Shown here piece after piece: positions 62,587 to 64,000 of a stretch of DNA of 64,000 bases. The DNA comes from Pedobacter ginsenosidimutans (GTDB lineage Bacteria > Bacteroidota > Bacteroidia > Sphingobacteriales > Sphingobacteriaceae), in NCBI RefSeq assembly GCF_001442625.1, contig NZ_LMZQ01000003.1:310001-374000 (forward strand), in the 5' to 3' direction. Numbering within the stretch: the first letter of the stretch is position 1; the number at the start of each line of letters is the position of its first letter. The notes beneath the pieces were generated by a model. The model was not told the origin of the DNA and made no database searches. It saw nothing but the letters and a program-made list of their open reading frames with translations. The position numbers were made by a program, and so were the translations under genes.

Positions 62587-62715
62587 CAAATCTCTGTAAA
62601 CTATTAATTATCATGGGTTAACTTTTACAATACGCATTTAATTTACATCATTTTACTGCTTAAACTATTCTTTTTGTAGATTTTAATTTATACCTTAAAT
62701 TATTCAATTTTTATT

Positions 62716-63423
62716 ATGGTTAAAGAAGAACATAAGAAATGGTACAGCCCGAATTTAAGTGGCGAAATCGACATGCTCATCTTTGGTCACGGTGGTATCC
62801 CTATCCTACTGTTCCCGACAAGCATGGGTCGATATTTTGAAAACAAGGATTTCAAACTGATAGATTCTGTTGAGGGTTTTATCAACGAGGGGAAAATTAA
62901 GATCTATTGCCCCGATGGCGTTGACAAGTTAAGCTGGTACAACAAAAGTATTCATCCTGCCGACAGGGTTAAAAACCATATCTGGTACGACAAGTATTTA
63001 TTGGAAGAGGTAGCCCCTCTGGCTAGGCACGAAACCGGGCACAGCAAAATTATTACCGCTGGCTGTAGTTTTGGAGGCTATCATGCTGCTAATTTTGCTT
63101 TTCGGCATCCCTGGTTGGTTAGCCATATGTTCAGTATGAGCGGTGCTTTTGATATTTCTGGTCAGTTGGATGGTTTTTATAATGATGATGTTTATTTCAA
63201 CAATCCGGTTGATTATCTGCTGAATAACAGTAACCCCGAACTGCATTACATGAAAATTGTTTTGGGTACAACCGACCGCGATATGTGCAGGCCAGATAAT
63301 GAGCGTTTATCCAATATTTTAAACAAAAAGGGCATCGACCACTGGCTTGATATCAGGCAAAATGCAGATCATGATTGGCCCATCTGGAGAGAAATGTTTC
63401 CAGATTATATTGCACAGCTTTAG
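62716..63423 (+). CDS. Alpha/beta hydrolase esterase (COG4947-like)
   Basis: The 235-residue protein has the small-esterase layout: WYSPNLSGEIDMLIFGHGGIPILLFPTSMGRYFE, elbow GCSFGG with S118, acid candidate D188 (GTTDRDMC), and H219 in NADHDWPIWREMFPDYI. The oxyanion and elbow surroundings differ from those of the divergent esterase, so the two are not recent duplicates. It has no signal peptide. The ATP-grasp gene begins 103 bases after its stop on the same strand, with repeat-like DNA between. Confidence 0.88.
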   Translation: MVKEEHKKWYSPNLSGEIDMLIFGHGGIPILLFPTSMGRYFENKDFKLIDSVEGFINEGKIKIYCPDGVDKLSWYNKSIHPADRVKNHIWYDKYLLEEVAPLARHETGHSKIITAGCSFGGYHAANFAFRHPWLVSHMFSMSGAFDISGQLDGFYNDDVYFNNPVDYLLNNSNPELHYMKIVLGTTDRDMCRPDNERLSNILNKKGIDHWLDIRQNADHDWPIWREMFPDYIAQL

Positions 63424-63526
63424 TTTAGTCCAAAGTCGGCAGTCTTAAGTCCCGAGTCGATTTAGGATATAATTATCAAACAATTAACCGATTAACCAGT
63501 TAAACAATTAAACTCAATACTTACCA

Positions 63527-64000
63527 ATGAAGAAAATAGGGATTTTATTTGGACAGGAACGCTCTTTTCCTGAAGCAGTAATCGAAAGAATTAATCAAAA
63601 AGCAGAAAAGGGCATAACTGCCGAAGCTGTTAAAATCGACAAAATATTTCAGAATGTACCATTAGGTTATTCGGTAATCATCGATCGTATTTCGCAAGAT
63701 GTACCATTCTACCGCGCATCATTAAAAAATGCCGCCATTACCGGAACTGCTGTAATTAACAACCCATTTTGGTGGAGTGCCGACGAGAAGTTTTTCAATA
63801 ATGCGCTGGCTGAGCAGATTGGCGTACCCGTACCTAAAACTGCCTTAATCCCATCACGAGAGCACCCTACAGGAACCATCGGAGAATCTTTCTCTAATTT
63901 AACCATGCCATTAGATTGGGATGCCATTTTCGAATACACTGGTTTTCCGGCCTATATGAAACCCTATGATGGCGGTGGCTGGAGAGATGTTTACAAACTT
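63527..64000 (+). CDS. ATP-grasp family protein, N-terminal part
   Basis: The 158 codons seen run off the right edge. The sequence starts KKIGILFGQERSFPEAVIERIN, has a pre-ATP-grasp domain with PLGYSVIIDRISQDVPFYRASL and AVINNPFWW, then the ATP-grasp opening EQIGVPVPKTALIPS and the Gly-rich lid region AYMKPYDGGGWRDV. ATP-grasp ligases join a carboxylate to an amine through an acyl-phosphate. Which substrate is used cannot be judged from this half. The gene belongs with the two esterases as the candidate core of a small-molecule or peptide-modification locus. Confidence 0.85.
   Translation, partial: MKKIGILFGQERSFPEAVIERINQKAEKGITAEAVKIDKIFQNVPLGYSVIIDRISQDVPFYRASLKNAAITGTAVINNPFWWSADEKFFNNALAEQIGVPVPKTALIPSREHPTGTIGESFSNLTMPLDWDAIFEYTGFPAYMKPYDGGGWRDVYKL

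Noticed and set aside
1..64000. Possible tRNA, rRNA, CRISPR array, insertion sequence or prophage
   Set aside because: No T-loop patterns, spaced direct repeats, transposase or phage genes were seen anywhere in the window.

Overview
This window reads as chromosomal DNA of a low-GC Bacteroidetes bacterium, most probably a Sphingobacteriaceae member close to Pedobacter. The grounds are a GldB gliding gene at the left edge, DUF4251 and DUF2027-Smr proteins, many short-signal lipoproteins, LytS/LytTR regulation, -7 boxes of the form TAnnTTTG (often TAnnTTTGC), few Shine-Dalgarno-like leaders, and dispersed palindromic intergenic repeats. The placement is inferred from gene families; no rRNA, tRNA or other taxonomic marker is present. 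I saw no phage, insertion sequence, CRISPR array or plasmid gene.

Layout. 1-5.8 kb: end of gldB, a patatin-like lipase, an astacin-type lipoprotein protease, an outer-membrane barrel, comB and gcvT. 6-13 kb: an RraB-TPR fusion, a GT4 glycosyltransferase, rnhB, small secreted proteins, a TfoX-N protein, a glutamine cyclotransferase and YraN. 13-25 kb: dnaG, an SGNH hydrolase, a class C beta-lactamase-like hydrolase, an M20 amidohydrolase, SPOR and PEGA proteins, and secA. 25-30 kb: a LytS/LytTR pair beside an exported intradiol-dioxygenase-like lipoprotein, and a cupin pair. 30-37 kb: DUF2027-Smr, rsgA, fumC, then a run of secreted proteins with an S1/P1 nuclease, a low-molecular-weight tyrosine phosphatase and a ThuA protein. 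37-48 kb: a CREST (ceramidase-like) membrane protein, a GH29 fucosidase, a rhomboid protease, a methyltransferase, a tricorn-type protease and a glycosyltransferase group. 48-58 kb: a DJ-1/PfpI protein, a kinase-like orphan, a second serine hydrolase, two tandem LpxL-like acyltransferases, typA, and an alpha/beta hydrolase with a Crp/Fnr regulator. 58-64 kb: a DUF2459 protein, an MBOAT plus SGNH O-acylation pair, two unlike esterases transcribed divergently, and an ATP-grasp gene cut by the right edge.

Most of the content is housekeeping plus envelope and secretion functions: DnaG, SecA, RsgA, TypA, RnhB, FumC and GcvT, alongside many exported lipoproteins, hydrolases, glycosyltransferases and acyltransferases. 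The parts most worth following are the esterase/esterase/ATP-grasp locus running off the right end, the kinase-like orphan at 49.1-50.1 kb, the RraB-TPR fusion at 6 kb, the CREST protein lacking an expected serine, the LytTR-linked dioxygenase, the MBOAT/SGNH pair preceded by competing hairpins, and several families of palindromic intergenic repeats.
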